From positions 310,001-374,000 of the forward strand of contig CAZWBA010000002.1 in the NCBI GenBank assembly GCA_964631955.1: DNA of 64,000 nucleotides, given 5' to 3'. The notes beneath the pieces were generated by a model that was not told the origin of the DNA, searched no databases, and saw only the letters and a program-made list of their open reading frames with translations. Each line of letters begins with the position of its first letter. The stretch's first letter is position 1. This DNA comes from CAMLJR01 sp964631955 (GTDB lineage Bacteria; Pseudomonadota; Gammaproteobacteria; Pseudomonadales; CAMLJR01). The position numbers and the translations under genes were made by a program. Positions 41,182-50,484 of the stretch are shown here, piece by piece.

Positions 41182-43755
41182 TCAGCGGGCAAACTGAGTG
41201 AATGGCTGCGTATGCCGGAAATAGTGATGATCCAGCTCCGTGCCGAGCTGCCGCAGACGTCCGCTCAATTCGCCGAGCACGCGCGACAGCAGCGCGCGCG
41301 CGGTATCCGATTGCGACCATTCGCGCGCATCGGCAAGCCGCAGCGCCGTGGTCACCGCGAGCATGATTTTTTCAGGTTCGCTCAAACCGAATTGCGGATT
41401 CGCATGGCGATCGCGCTTCACCCACTCCCCTCTCAGCAGCAAGTGCAAAAGCGATTCCAACTCTTCGAACTGATGCATGAGCGAACGCGGATTCGTCACC
41501 TCCAATAACAGGTGCTGCCACACCGTCAGAAAATTCAACTCGATGCCGTAGCGCCGGCGATGACTCACCATGCAGCCGTGCGCATCGAGCAGGGTTTCGA
41601 GAGCCAGCGTCGAATCTTCTCCGACCACCAGTCCGCGGCAGAAATGACTCACGACCAATAGCATGTTCTGCACGCGTTCGAGACGGCGGCCGATATGCAG
41701 CCACAAGCCGCCCTGCGTCAGCGCGAGCGATTCCTGACTCGCGCCCCAGAATGCCAGCATCGCATTGAGCAGCGGGTGCACGAGTTGATCGATCGCAATC
41801 ACATCGCTGTTGCGTTCGGCGTAAGTGAGCAGCTCTTCCAGTTCTTCGATGACGCGCCAGCTGTCGGAAGGCCATAAATCGCGCACCGTATAGATGCCTT
41901 CGAGGCCGCGATGCAGGTTGTAGGCGAGACTGCCGACATCGTCGCCGAGCAGCGCACGCCGCAGCGTATCGGGCGCGGGCGGCACATCGGCGGGAAACGC
42001 GCCCGGCGCATACAGCTGCAGCAATGGCAGCCATTGATAGAGCACGCGCTCGTCGGCTTCGAAACCGTAATCGAGCCAGGTTTCGTAGCGCGACTGGTAC
42101 GCACTGGCCAGACGCAATAACGATTCGCTGCGCTCGAGATAACTCGCGGCCCAGAATAGATGTTCGGCGGCGCGGCTCGTCAGCGCGGCGGCGGTCTGCC
42201 GGCGCTGACCGGTCGGATGCAGTCGCAGCACATCGCGCATCGAGCCCGAGCGGCGCAGCAGCCAGGTGTCCTTGCTCCAGCCGCCGCTTTGCGTGGAAAC
42301 CAGATTCGCCGCTGCGGTGCCGCCGACCCGCGTGAGGCCGCCGGGCATCACGTCGTAGTGGTCGCCATTGCCTGCGAGAAACGAGCGCAATACCAGTGGT
42401 CGCGGCCCCACTTCGGTACGCGCTCCTGTATGAGCCGAGCCGGGTTTTTCATTTTTGAGAAGCGTCGGCGTGGTCGAAAAACTCAGGTGCTCCTGACCGA
42501 CATACGCCCACGGTTTGGCTTTGATCGCTTCGCCGAGCTGCGTCAGCGCCTTGCGCGAAAGCGTCTCGCCGAAAATCAGCACGTCGGGGCGATCGACGCG
42601 CTTGATCGTCAGCCTGGCCAATTCAGCGAGCACGTATTTGCGCTCCGTTTCCTGGCCGCACCACCACGTCGCCACATTCGGCACCAGCAGATCCTCGCCG
42701 AGCCACGCGCGCGCGAGCGCGGGCAGAAACGGCAACAGCGCCGGACATTCGAGTACGCCGCTGCCGAGTGCATTGGCCATGCCGATGCGGCCGAGCTGTT
42801 GCGCCTGCATCAAACCCGGTACGCCCAGCATCGAATCGCTGCGCAGGCTGAGCGGGTCGCAGAAGCTCGAATCGACGCGGCGGATCAGCACATCGACGCG
42901 GCGCAGATCGTCGACGGTGCGCAGATAGACGTGACCGCTGCGCACGGTGAGATCGTCGCCCTGAACCAGTGTGATGCCGAGCTGCGCGGCGAGGTAGGCG
43001 TGCTCGAAATACACCTCGTTGCCGATTCCGGGCGAGAGCACGGCGATGGTCGGCTCGCGCTGCTGATCGGGCGCGAGCGCGGCGACATGGCGTTTGAGCT
43101 GATGGAAGAACTGCGCGAGCGGCGCGATGGAGTAATCGCTCACACTCTGCCCGAGCACCCGTTTGGTGACGGCGCGGGCTTCCAGGACATAACCCGCGCC
43201 CGATGGCCCCTGCGTGCGATCGGCGTGGACCCACCAGGTGCCATCGGGTCCGCGCGCGAGATCGACGGCGTATAAGGTCAGCGGTGCGATGCGTTCACCG
43301 CCGTGGTGAGGAACCATCGCGGGACGCAGGAATTCGGGATGGCGCAGGATGATTTCGTGCGGAATCAGGCCCTCGCGCAAGGCGCGTTGCGGGCCGTATA
43401 AATCCTGCAATAGGAGGCTGAATAGACGCGCGCGCTGCCGCAGACCCGCTTCGAGCTGCGGCCACTCGTGTTCGGGCAACAGCATCGGCACGGGGTCGAG
43501 CTGCCAGGTGCGGCGCTGTCCCGCGGGGTCTTCGTAGACGTTGTAATAGACGCCCTGCTCCTTGAGACGGCGCAGCGTTTCGAGCTTGAGACTATCGAGC
43601 GTTTGCGGCGCGCAATTGCGCAGAAAATCCGCCATATGCCGCCAGTGCGGACGCAGCTCACCGTCGGCGCCGAACATTTCGTCCCAGACGCCGGCGGGTG
43701 CTTGATAGCCCCAGGACGCGGGCGCCGGGGCTTCATTGTCGATCGTTTTGGCCAT
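41182..43755 (-). CDS. Fused ATP-grasp and alpha-E protein (DUF404-DUF403)
   Basis: An 857-residue fusion. Residues about 1-520 are circularly permuted ATP-grasp (WDEMFGADGELRPHWRHMADFL near the start, HADRTQGPSGAGYVLEARAVTKRVLG, RTVDDLRRVDVLIRRVDSSF, GGWSKDTWLLR); residues about 540-857 are alpha-E (AAEHLFWAASYLERSESLLRLAS, HIGRRLERVQNMLL). This is a second, fused copy of the two stand-alone genes downstream. It probably works with them as an alternative ligase. Ribosome site is weak; a palindromic repeat lies 12 bp upstream. Confidence 0.9.
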   Translation of the reverse strand: MAKTIDNEAPAPASWGYQAPAGVWDEMFGADGELRPHWRHMADFLRNCAPQTLDSLKLETLRRLKEQGVYYNVYEDPAGQRRTWQLDPVPMLLPEHEWPQLEAGLRQRARLFSLLLQDLYGPQRALREGLIPHEIILRHPEFLRPAMVPHHGGERIAPLTLYAVDLARGPDGTWWVHADRTQGPSGAGYVLEARAVTKRVLGQSVSDYSIAPLAQFFHQLKRHVAALAPDQQREPTIAVLSPGIGNEVYFEHAYLAAQLGITLVQGDDLTVRSGHVYLRTVDDLRRVDVLIRRVDSSFCDPLSLRSDSMLGVPGLMQAQQLGRIGMANALGSGVLECPALLPFLPALARAWLGEDLLVPNVATWWCGQETERKYVLAELARLTIKRVDRPDVLIFGETLSRKALTQLGEAIKAKPWAYVGQEHLSFSTTPTLLKNEKPGSAHTGARTEVGPRPLVLRSFLAGNGDHYDVMPGGLTRVGGTAAANLVSTQSGGWSKDTWLLRRSGSMRDVLRLHPTGQRRQTAAALTSRAAEHLFWAASYLERSESLLRLASAYQSRYETWLDYGFEADERVLYQWLPLLQLYAPGAFPADVPPAPDTLRRALLGDDVGSLAYNLHRGLEGIYTVRDLWPSDSWRVIEELEELLTYAERNSDVIAIDQLVHPLLNAMLAFWGASQESLALTQGGLWLHIGRRLERVQNMLLVVSHFCRGLVVGEDSTLALETLLDAHGCMVSHRRRYGIELNFLTVWQHLLLEVTNPRSLMHQFEELESLLHLLLRGEWVKRDRHANPQFGLSEPEKIMLAVTTALRLADAREWSQSDTARALLSRVLGELSGRLRQLGTELDHHYFRHTQPFTQFAR

Positions 43756-43766
43756 GTTTTAAAAGC

Positions 43767-43879
43767 TGACCCCTCCGTCGCTTTGCGACACCTCCCCTAC
43801 TTCGCAGGGGAGGCAGTCCGTGGCGCGAATGGGCTCCCCCTGCGTAGTAGGGGAGTGCCTCGCAGAGGCGAGGGGGTCA
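43767..43879. repeat. Palindromic intergenic repeat element (113 bp)
   Basis: TGACCCCTCCGTCGC at the left matches, inverted, GCGAGGGGGTCA at the right; CTCCCCTACTTCGC and GCGTAGTAGGGGAG form the inner arms. The element separates DUF2126 from the fused ATP-grasp gene in the Anbu cluster. Same family as 52020-52138 and related to 5323-5428. It can fold into a long hairpin and may divide the operon. Confidence 0.8.
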
Positions 43880-43890
43880 TGTTCATCCCG

Positions 43891-46800
43891 TTAATTATCA
43901 AAGCGCAGGTCTAAGGTGAAAGGGTAGCTCGGATTCGGCTTCGCCATCGGCGGCGCGGCTTTAATGCCCGGCTCATGTTTATAGAATCTTCCGATACCCT
44001 GCAACGTCGGCGGTGTGCTCATAAAACGCGGCTCGATTTCCGCGGGCGGCGGTGCCACGAGGCGACCGTGCGCGTGGCCCAGCGTTTCGAAGCGATTGAC
44101 GCGGCGCGATTCGGCTTCGAGCGCATTCACCGGGAAGGTTTCGTAGCTGCGCCCGCCCGGATGCACGACGTGATAGGTGCAGCCGCCGAGCGCGCGACCA
44201 TTCCACGTATCGAAGAAATCAAATACCAGCGGCGAATGCACGCCGATCATCGGATGCAAGGCCGACCACGGCTGCCACGCGCGATAACGCACTCCCGCGA
44301 CGAAGGTGCCCTCCTCTTCGGTCGGAATCAAGGGCACGCGTTTGCCGTTGCAGGTGAGCACGTAACGATCGCCCGGCGTACCGAAACGCACTTTGACCTG
44401 AAGGCGCTCAACCGATGAATCGACATAACGCGATGTGCCGCTGCCTGTCGCTTCTTCGCCGAGGACATGCCACGGTTCGAGCGCGTGCCGCAGTTCCAAT
44501 TCCATGCCTGCGATTTCGAGATGCCCCACCTTCGGGCAACGAAACTCTTTGAATGCATCGAACCAGTGCGATTTAAATGGCAGGCCGCCGCCGTTTTGTA
44601 AACACGGGCCGTTCAAATAAACCAGCACATCTTCGAAATCCTTATTGAGAAAATGCGGCAGCATGAAACGATCGTGCAGCTGGTGTCCCCAGTTCACCAG
44701 TTTGTGGTGATAGGGTTTTTCCCAGAACGATGCCACACAGGCGCGCAGCAATAACATCTGCACCAGACTCATATGCGCATGCGGCGGCATTTCGAAGGCG
44801 CGGAATTCGAGAATGCCGAGCCGGCCCGTCGACGAATCCGGCGAATACAATTTATCGATGCAGAATTCGCTGCGATGCGTGTTGCCCGTTAAATCGACTA
44901 ACAAATGACGTAAGGCGCGATCGATTAACCACGGCTGATTCGAGTCGCCGTGAGCATTCCCAGAAACAGGGAGCTGAGAAAAAGCGATCTCCAATTCATA
45001 CAAGCGTTCGACACGGCCTTCATCGACACGCGGTGCCTGACTGGTCGGACCGATGAACATGCCGCTGAATAAATACGACAAACTCGGATGGTGCTGCCAG
45101 AAGGTAAGCAGGCTGCGCAATAAATCGGGCCGTCGCAATAACGGCGAATCTGCTGGCGTCTCGCCGCCGAGCGTGACGTGATTGCCGCCACCCGTACCGC
45201 TGTGACGGCCATCGAGCATGAATTTTTCGGTGCCGAGTCGCGCTTCGCGCGCATGTGCGTAAAGCGTTTCGGTGAGATGCGTAAGCTCGTTCCAGGTTTT
45301 CGTCGGCTGCACATTCACTTCGATCACACCGGGATCGGGTGTCACCGCGAGTTTGGCGAGACGCGGATCGAACGGTGGCTGATAGCCCTCGATAAATGGC
45401 GTGAGTCGTAATTCATTGGCGGCAGCGGCGATGGCATCGAGCAAGCCCGCGAATTCTTCAAGCGTCGATAGCGGCGGTAAAAACACATAAAGCTTGCCGT
45501 CGCGCACTTCGGCGCACAGCGCGGTGTGAATCGCCATCGGCGCCTGCAATGAATAATCGGCTTTGGTCGGCGCGCGTAATTCCTGCTCTAATTTTTTCTC
45601 GAAGATGTTTTCATCGAAGGACTTTTCACCGAAAGGCTTTTCACCGAAAGAAAAGGGATCGTTCGGTATCGGTTCCAAACCATCGACTTTCGCGTGATAC
45701 GACAACGACGATAACGGCAGGCGATAACCGATCGGCGAATTGCCGGGAATTAAATACATCGAGCCCTGCTTAAATTGCCAGCGACAGCTTTGCCATAATT
45801 GATTGCCCGCATTGAATGCAATCGGCAAACAATAACCGACGACTTGATTCAATCCCTGCTTCATCACTTTGGCGAGCGTGCGTCTGGCGAGCGCTTCGTG
45901 ATCGAGTGTTAATTCATCGTCGATAGGTAGCTGCGCGTTTTGCCACAGCGAGTGAAATGGATCTTCATAACACGGATGCACTGCCGCGGTCGGAAAACCC
46001 AGTTGCGCGCATAACATGCGCATAAAGGCGCGCGCGGCTTCGGCGGGAACCGGTTTGGTTTTGGTATCGGGAAATAAACCTTTCCACAGCGCTACGCCGT
46101 CCTTGCGCCAGTACAAAGTATTTTGCCAGCGCGGCAGCGGTTCGCCCGGATACCATTTGCCCTGGCCCACATGCAGCAGGCCGCCCGGCGCAAATTCGTC
46201 TTTTAGTTTCTGCGTTAATTGCATGGCCAGAAAACGTTTGTGCTCGCCGTCGGCTTCGGTATTCCACTGCACCGACTCCATATCGTCGATCGATACGAAG
46301 GTTGGCTCGCCGCCCATCGTCAGACGCACATCATTTTTTTCAAGCAGGCTGTCGACATAATTGCCGAGCGCATCGATTTCCAACCATTCCTGTTCGGTGA
46401 ACGGACGCGTGACGCGCGGATCTTCTTTTATGCGCGTGACTTCGTTGCTGTAACTGAATTCGACTTCGCATTTTTCGATCGCACCGGTGATCGGCGCCGA
46501 ATCGACGGGCTCGGGCGTGCAGCTCAATGGAATATGACCTTCCGCCGCAAACAATCCCGATGTTGGATCGAGCCCGATCCAGCCCGCGCCCGGAATATAC
46601 ACTTCGGTCCATGCGTGTAAATCGGTGAAATCGGCTTCGGGTCCGCTCGGGCCGTCCAGCGATTTCTGATCCGCCGTCAATTGCACGAGATAACCCGATG
46701 CAAATCGCGCGGCCAGACCTAAATGCCGCAACAGCTGCACCTGCAGCCACGCCGAATCGCGACACGAACCGCTGCCGAGCTGCAGGGTTTCCTCGGGTTT

Positions 46801-47301
46801 TTGCACGCCGGGTTCGAGACGAATCGTGTAGCTCACGTCTTTCCAGATGCGCTGATTGATGGCGACGAGAAAATCGATGATCGCGGTTTGCTTGCGCGGC
46901 ACATCGTCGACATACGCGGCGAAACGCTGATCCCATTGTTTCGTTTCAAGAAATGGCGCGAGTTGTTTTTTCAGCGCGTCGGGATAGTCGAACGGAAATT
47001 TTTCGGCGTAGCTTTCGACAAAAAAATCGAACGGGTTGTACGCGGTGAGATCGGCGACGAGATCGACATCGACGGAAAATTCGGCGGTCTTTTCCGGAAA
47101 CACCAGACGCGCCATGTAATTCGAAAACGGATCCTGAATCCAGTTGATGAAATGATTTTCAGGCCGGATATTCAGGCTGTAACTGATGATGGGTGTGCGA
47201 CAGTGCGGCGCGGGCCGTAAACGCACCACTTGCGGTCCCAGATTGATACGGCGATCGTAACGATACGTCGTGGTATGACGCAGACCCACCAGAATACTCA
47301 T
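43891..47301 (-). CDS. Transglutaminase-like protein with DUF2126 (large form)
   Basis: A 1136-residue protein. Residues about 1-270 are an N-terminal beta domain plus transglutaminase core with C180 (GSGSCRDSAW), H229 (DLHAWTEV) and D245 (GLDPTSG); the remaining 850 residues are DUF2126 (VRLTMGGEPTFVSIDD, KWYPGEPLPRW, GGGNHVTLGG, KDFEDVLVYLNGPCLQNG). Length and order match the large proteins of Anbu clusters. An Arg/Lys/Glu-rich repeat tract (GEKPFGEKSFDEN) lies near residue 560. Strong ribosome site AAGGAAAGGG. Predicted periplasmic or cytoplasmic peptide-processing enzyme; no clear signal peptide. Confidence 0.92.
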   Translation of the reverse strand: MSILVGLRHTTTYRYDRRINLGPQVVRLRPAPHCRTPIISYSLNIRPENHFINWIQDPFSNYMARLVFPEKTAEFSVDVDLVADLTAYNPFDFFVESYAEKFPFDYPDALKKQLAPFLETKQWDQRFAAYVDDVPRKQTAIIDFLVAINQRIWKDVSYTIRLEPGVQKPEETLQLGSGSCRDSAWLQVQLLRHLGLAARFASGYLVQLTADQKSLDGPSGPEADFTDLHAWTEVYIPGAGWIGLDPTSGLFAAEGHIPLSCTPEPVDSAPITGAIEKCEVEFSYSNEVTRIKEDPRVTRPFTEQEWLEIDALGNYVDSLLEKNDVRLTMGGEPTFVSIDDMESVQWNTEADGEHKRFLAMQLTQKLKDEFAPGGLLHVGQGKWYPGEPLPRWQNTLYWRKDGVALWKGLFPDTKTKPVPAEAARAFMRMLCAQLGFPTAAVHPCYEDPFHSLWQNAQLPIDDELTLDHEALARRTLAKVMKQGLNQVVGYCLPIAFNAGNQLWQSCRWQFKQGSMYLIPGNSPIGYRLPLSSLSYHAKVDGLEPIPNDPFSFGEKPFGEKSFDENIFEKKLEQELRAPTKADYSLQAPMAIHTALCAEVRDGKLYVFLPPLSTLEEFAGLLDAIAAAANELRLTPFIEGYQPPFDPRLAKLAVTPDPGVIEVNVQPTKTWNELTHLTETLYAHAREARLGTEKFMLDGRHSGTGGGNHVTLGGETPADSPLLRRPDLLRSLLTFWQHHPSLSYLFSGMFIGPTSQAPRVDEGRVERLYELEIAFSQLPVSGNAHGDSNQPWLIDRALRHLLVDLTGNTHRSEFCIDKLYSPDSSTGRLGILEFRAFEMPPHAHMSLVQMLLLRACVASFWEKPYHHKLVNWGHQLHDRFMLPHFLNKDFEDVLVYLNGPCLQNGGGLPFKSHWFDAFKEFRCPKVGHLEIAGMELELRHALEPWHVLGEEATGSGTSRYVDSSVERLQVKVRFGTPGDRYVLTCNGKRVPLIPTEEEGTFVAGVRYRAWQPWSALHPMIGVHSPLVFDFFDTWNGRALGGCTYHVVHPGGRSYETFPVNALEAESRRVNRFETLGHAHGRLVAPPPAEIEPRFMSTPPTLQGIGRFYKHEPGIKAAPPMAKPNPSYPFTLDLRFDN

Positions 47302-47597
47302 GCCCTTTCCTTAATGCTTTGTGCTGGCCTTAGATGCTTCGCGCAAGGTTTTGCTAACCGTGCTTACGTTTTTCAATTTATATATACGCTTGCGGTGACG
47401 GCACAGTTTCTATGACGACACAGTTTGACAACACAGCTTCGGTGACAAAAGCGCGGTGCAAAGCAATGCAGGTTGTGTGCCGGGCGCTAAAGCAAACCCG
47501 GCATCAATAATTAAAGCGGCAGAAGTGTAGACAATCGGTTGCGGTGTGAAGTGTCGTTATTATTCGACTATTAAGGAAAACTCTGACTAAAAAAACA
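47302..47597. other. 296-bp gap between the Anbu gene and DUF2126
   Basis: No supported gene. On the minus strand AT-rich segments (TATATAAATTG near 47385) could hold a promoter for the DUF2126 gene. The gap is long enough that Anbu and the downstream genes may be transcribed separately. No clear terminator stem was found. Confidence 0.4.
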
Positions 47598-48308
47598 TTA
47601 CGGCAATTCCTGGAATTGCTGGCGCAGACCATTGCCCCAGGCCTGGCGCAGGGCTTTCCAGTAATCGTTGTCTTCCGCGATGCGCTCCACCTTCAATTCG
47701 AACGCGTCTTCGCGATAGATGCCGAGATCGATCGGCATGCCCACCGATAAATTCGAGCGAATCGTCGAGTCGAACGAAATGAGCGTGCATTTGGTCGCGT
47801 GGCTGATGCTGGTGTCGTAGCTGACGATGCGGTCGATGATCGGCTTGCCGTATTTCACTTCGCCGATCTGGAAATAGGTGGTGTCCTCGGTCGCTTCGAT
47901 GAAATTACCCTGCGGATAGACGTGAAACAGCCGCGGTCTTTCGCCGGCAATCTGCCCGCCCAGCAAAACATTCAAACCGAAATCGACACCGCCCGTTTGC
48001 TGACCCGATGCCGAACGCGCGATGACTTCGTTGATGGTGTCGCCGACGAGTTGCGCGGCGCCGAACATCGAGCCGATGGTGTACAGATTGGTTTCGTCTT
48101 CGTGCTGCGTGCGTTCGCAGAGATGGCTGACCACCGATTGCGCCGTCGCCAGATTGCCTGCAGTGAGCAGCACGATCGAGCGCTCGCCGCGGCGTTCGAA
48201 GACATGCATCTTGCGAAACGTGGCGATGTGATCGACACCTGCATTGGTGCGGGTGTCGGCCGCGAAAACAAGGCCTTCGCGCAGGCGCATGGCAACACAG
48301 TAAGTCAT
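47598..48308 (-). CDS. anbu: Proteasome-type peptidase Anbu
   Basis: Proteasome-beta relative (Anbu/COG3484 type, 236 residues). After Met removal Thr1 (TYCVAM) would be the nucleophile; D17 (AADTRTNAG) and K32 (FRKMHVF) match the other proteasome active-site residues. The ending with IERIAEDNDYWKALRQAWG-like helix is typical. Anbu genes sit with alpha-E, ATP-grasp and transglutaminase genes in many bacteria, as here. Its structure is known to be a spiral or ring, but its substrate is not settled. It starts ATG 48308. Confidence 0.93.
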   Translation of the reverse strand: MTYCVAMRLREGLVFAADTRTNAGVDHIATFRKMHVFERRGERSIVLLTAGNLATAQSVVSHLCERTQHEDETNLYTIGSMFGAAQLVGDTINEVIARSASGQQTGGVDFGLNVLLGGQIAGERPRLFHVYPQGNFIEATEDTTYFQIGEVKYGKPIIDRIVSYDTSISHATKCTLISFDSTIRSNLSVGMPIDLGIYREDAFELKVERIAEDNDYWKALRQAWGNGLRQQFQELP

Positions 48309-48524
48309 ATATGTCGAAAACCGGCTTTTTACAGAGTCTTGCCCTTTACAGGGCCTTACACTCTGCCCCGCGGTTTTGACCGAGTCAATGCCGGTTTACC
48401 GAAGCATAAAATTCGCGGATATCATCGGGCGCAGACATGGCCGATTATCGCCATCGTTTTTACAAGCCGGATGCACCATGCGGCGTACACTGGCGCCTGA
48501 CTGATTGGCAGAGGAGTTTGAAAA

Positions 48525-49427
48525 ATGGCAGCACAGACGAATCAGCGTGTCGCGGTAATTACCGGGGCGAGTTCTGGTGTTGGTAAAGAAGCGGCGAAGG
48601 CGCTGGTGCAACAGGGCTGGCGCGTGATTGGACTGGGTCGCGATGCCGAACGCTGCGCGGCGGCGGAAAAGGAAATTCGCGCGCTCGCTCCCCATTCACA
48701 GCAAGAGAATGCACAGTTCGATATGTTGCGTGTCGATTTATCGTCGATGGCGGACACCGCGCGCATGGCGGGAGAAATTTTCGCGCGCGTGCCGCGTCTC
48801 GATGCACTGCTCAATAACGCAGGCGGTATGGCGAAAGAATGCGTCATCACACCCGAGGGCAACGAAGCATTGTTTGCCGGCAATCATCTCGGCCATTTTT
48901 TACTGACCGATTGCTTATTGCCGTTGCTGCAGAGCACCGCGAAAAATGCCGAGCCCGGTTCGGTGCGAATCATCAATGTCAGCTCGGATGCGCACGAATA
49001 CACCAGGGGACTCGATGGCGATATCCAGATGCTCGACAATTTCATTCCCGGCGCCGCGTACTGCCGCGTGAAACTGGCGAATGTGCTCTTCACGCGTCAA
49101 CTGGCGAAACGTATCGCCGACAAAGGCATCGTGGTGAATTGCATGCATCCGGGAATCGTCGCGAGCAATTTCGTCACGCACGCCGATCCGCAGGCGCAGG
49201 AAACCATTCGCAGCCGCGCGAATCTGGCGATCACGCCGCAGGAGGGCGCCGATACACTGATCTGGCTGGCGACTGCAGCAGAAGCCGGCAAAACCACCGG
49301 CGGTTATTTCATCAAGCGAGTGGAAACACCGCCGAGCGCAGCCGCGCAGGATGATGCACTGGCGGAGCGTCTGTGGAGCGAAAGCGAACAGCTGATCGCG
49401 CGCAGTCTCAAATCGGCAACACGATAA
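48525..49427 (+). CDS. Short-chain dehydrogenase/reductase
   Basis: A 300-residue classical SDR: TGASSGVGKEAA (NAD(P)-binding), LLNNAGGM, INVSS and the YCRVK motif (Tyr-x3-Lys: YCRVKLANVL). The family resembles retinol/protochlorophyllide-type SDRs with substrate unknown. RBS GAGG-like GGCAGAGGAG lies before ATG 48525. It is convergent with the downstream response-regulator gene and divergent from anbu. Confidence 0.88.
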   Translation: MAAQTNQRVAVITGASSGVGKEAAKALVQQGWRVIGLGRDAERCAAAEKEIRALAPHSQQENAQFDMLRVDLSSMADTARMAGEIFARVPRLDALLNNAGGMAKECVITPEGNEALFAGNHLGHFLLTDCLLPLLQSTAKNAEPGSVRIINVSSDAHEYTRGLDGDIQMLDNFIPGAAYCRVKLANVLFTRQLAKRIADKGIVVNCMHPGIVASNFVTHADPQAQETIRSRANLAITPQEGADTLIWLATAAEAGKTTGGYFIKRVETPPSAAAQDDALAERLWSESEQLIARSLKSATR

Positions 49428-49450
49428 GCATCGCGTCGTCGAAAATGAAT

Positions 49451-50323
49451 TCACAGTTTTGCGATGAAGCGCGAGAGGAGATCGAGTTTGGCGGGATCGT
49501 CGTCGACGAAGCGAATGACAATTTTCAGCACCGAGGCATCGATGCGATTTTCCGCCGCCTGAAGGCTGTGCACATAGCCATTCAGGCGCGCGACATCGCC
49601 GCCTTCGACTTCGAAAATTGAAATCACCACGGGCTCCAGAATCGCCGGCAATTGTTCTTCGCGCTTGACGATGCCACTCATCATTTGCAGCGAAACATCC
49701 TTGATCACGCACGTCGTATTGAAATTCGGAAAATTCAATTGCGCCTGACCGCGCGCGACGGTTTTCGATTTCGCCGCTGGCGCGGGTGTCGACGCTGCGC
49801 CCAGGTTGAATGCGGTGACTGTCGTTTCCTTTGCGGCTTTGGCGACCGGCGCCGCCGCGCCTCCCGTCAACACCGCAATGCTGGCACCGGCAATGCCCGG
49901 CAAATTGCCATTCGGGCTGCGCGCGGGTGCCGATAAATCCTTTCCCGCCTTGCGCAATTGCTTGTCGACCTTGCCGATCAGCATTTCCGGCTTGAACGGT
50001 TTGCCGAGATAATCGCTGACGCCCGACTGCACCGCTTTGACAATGAAGTCGCGCTCGCCGCGACTGCTCACCATGATGAAGGGCACGTCCTTGTGATGCG
50101 GCTGTTCGCGCAGCCAGCGCAGAAATTCCTCGCCCGTCATATCGGGCATTTCCCAATCGCACAGAATCAAATCGACTTTCAGCGTTTTCAGCATGACCTG
50201 CGCTTTCACCGCGCTCGACGCATCGCTGATCTGGCAGCCCGGATACGCATCGCGCAGCTGCTTCTTGATCATGTCGCGGATGAACGTGGCGTCGTCGACC
50301 ACGAGAAACTTCAACACTTGCAT
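49451..50323 (-). CDS. Response regulator with unassigned C-terminal domain
   Basis: A 290-residue protein: receiver domain (residues 1-120; acidic D10/D11, phosphorylation D56 in LCDWEMP, K108 in YLGKPF), an Ala/Pro-rich linker (about 125-195) and a C-terminal domain (about 200-290: FPNFNTTCVIKDVSLQ, VVISIFEVEGGDVARLNGYVH). The C-terminal part has a beta-strand pattern reminiscent of PilZ, but the call is uncertain. No kinase adjoins. ATG 50323 was chosen; an in-frame start at 50578 would cross a GC-rich non-conserved leader. Confidence 0.75.
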   Translation of the reverse strand: MQVLKFLVVDDATFIRDMIKKQLRDAYPGCQISDASSAVKAQVMLKTLKVDLILCDWEMPDMTGEEFLRWLREQPHHKDVPFIMVSSRGERDFIVKAVQSGVSDYLGKPFKPEMLIGKVDKQLRKAGKDLSAPARSPNGNLPGIAGASIAVLTGGAAAPVAKAAKETTVTAFNLGAASTPAPAAKSKTVARGQAQLNFPNFNTTCVIKDVSLQMMSGIVKREEQLPAILEPVVISIFEVEGGDVARLNGYVHSLQAAENRIDASVLKIVIRFVDDDPAKLDLLSRFIAKL

Positions 50324-50484
50324 CAAATGTTCGCCGATACGAAAACGGCGCCAGCGGCAAAAAGGGTACGAACAGCTTAGACGAGGATGCCGTTCCTCGC
50401 GAAAACGCGGCTGGGCGAAGGCGGAAATACCCCATCGCCCGGGTTTCTGACAGACAGACTCAGGCGATGGGGCGAGGAAGCAAT

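Noticed and set aside
42160..43275. Long plus-strand frame opposite the fused ATP-grasp gene
   Set aside because: Arg/Ala-rich shadow of a GC-rich gene with conserved ATP-grasp blocks on the other strand.
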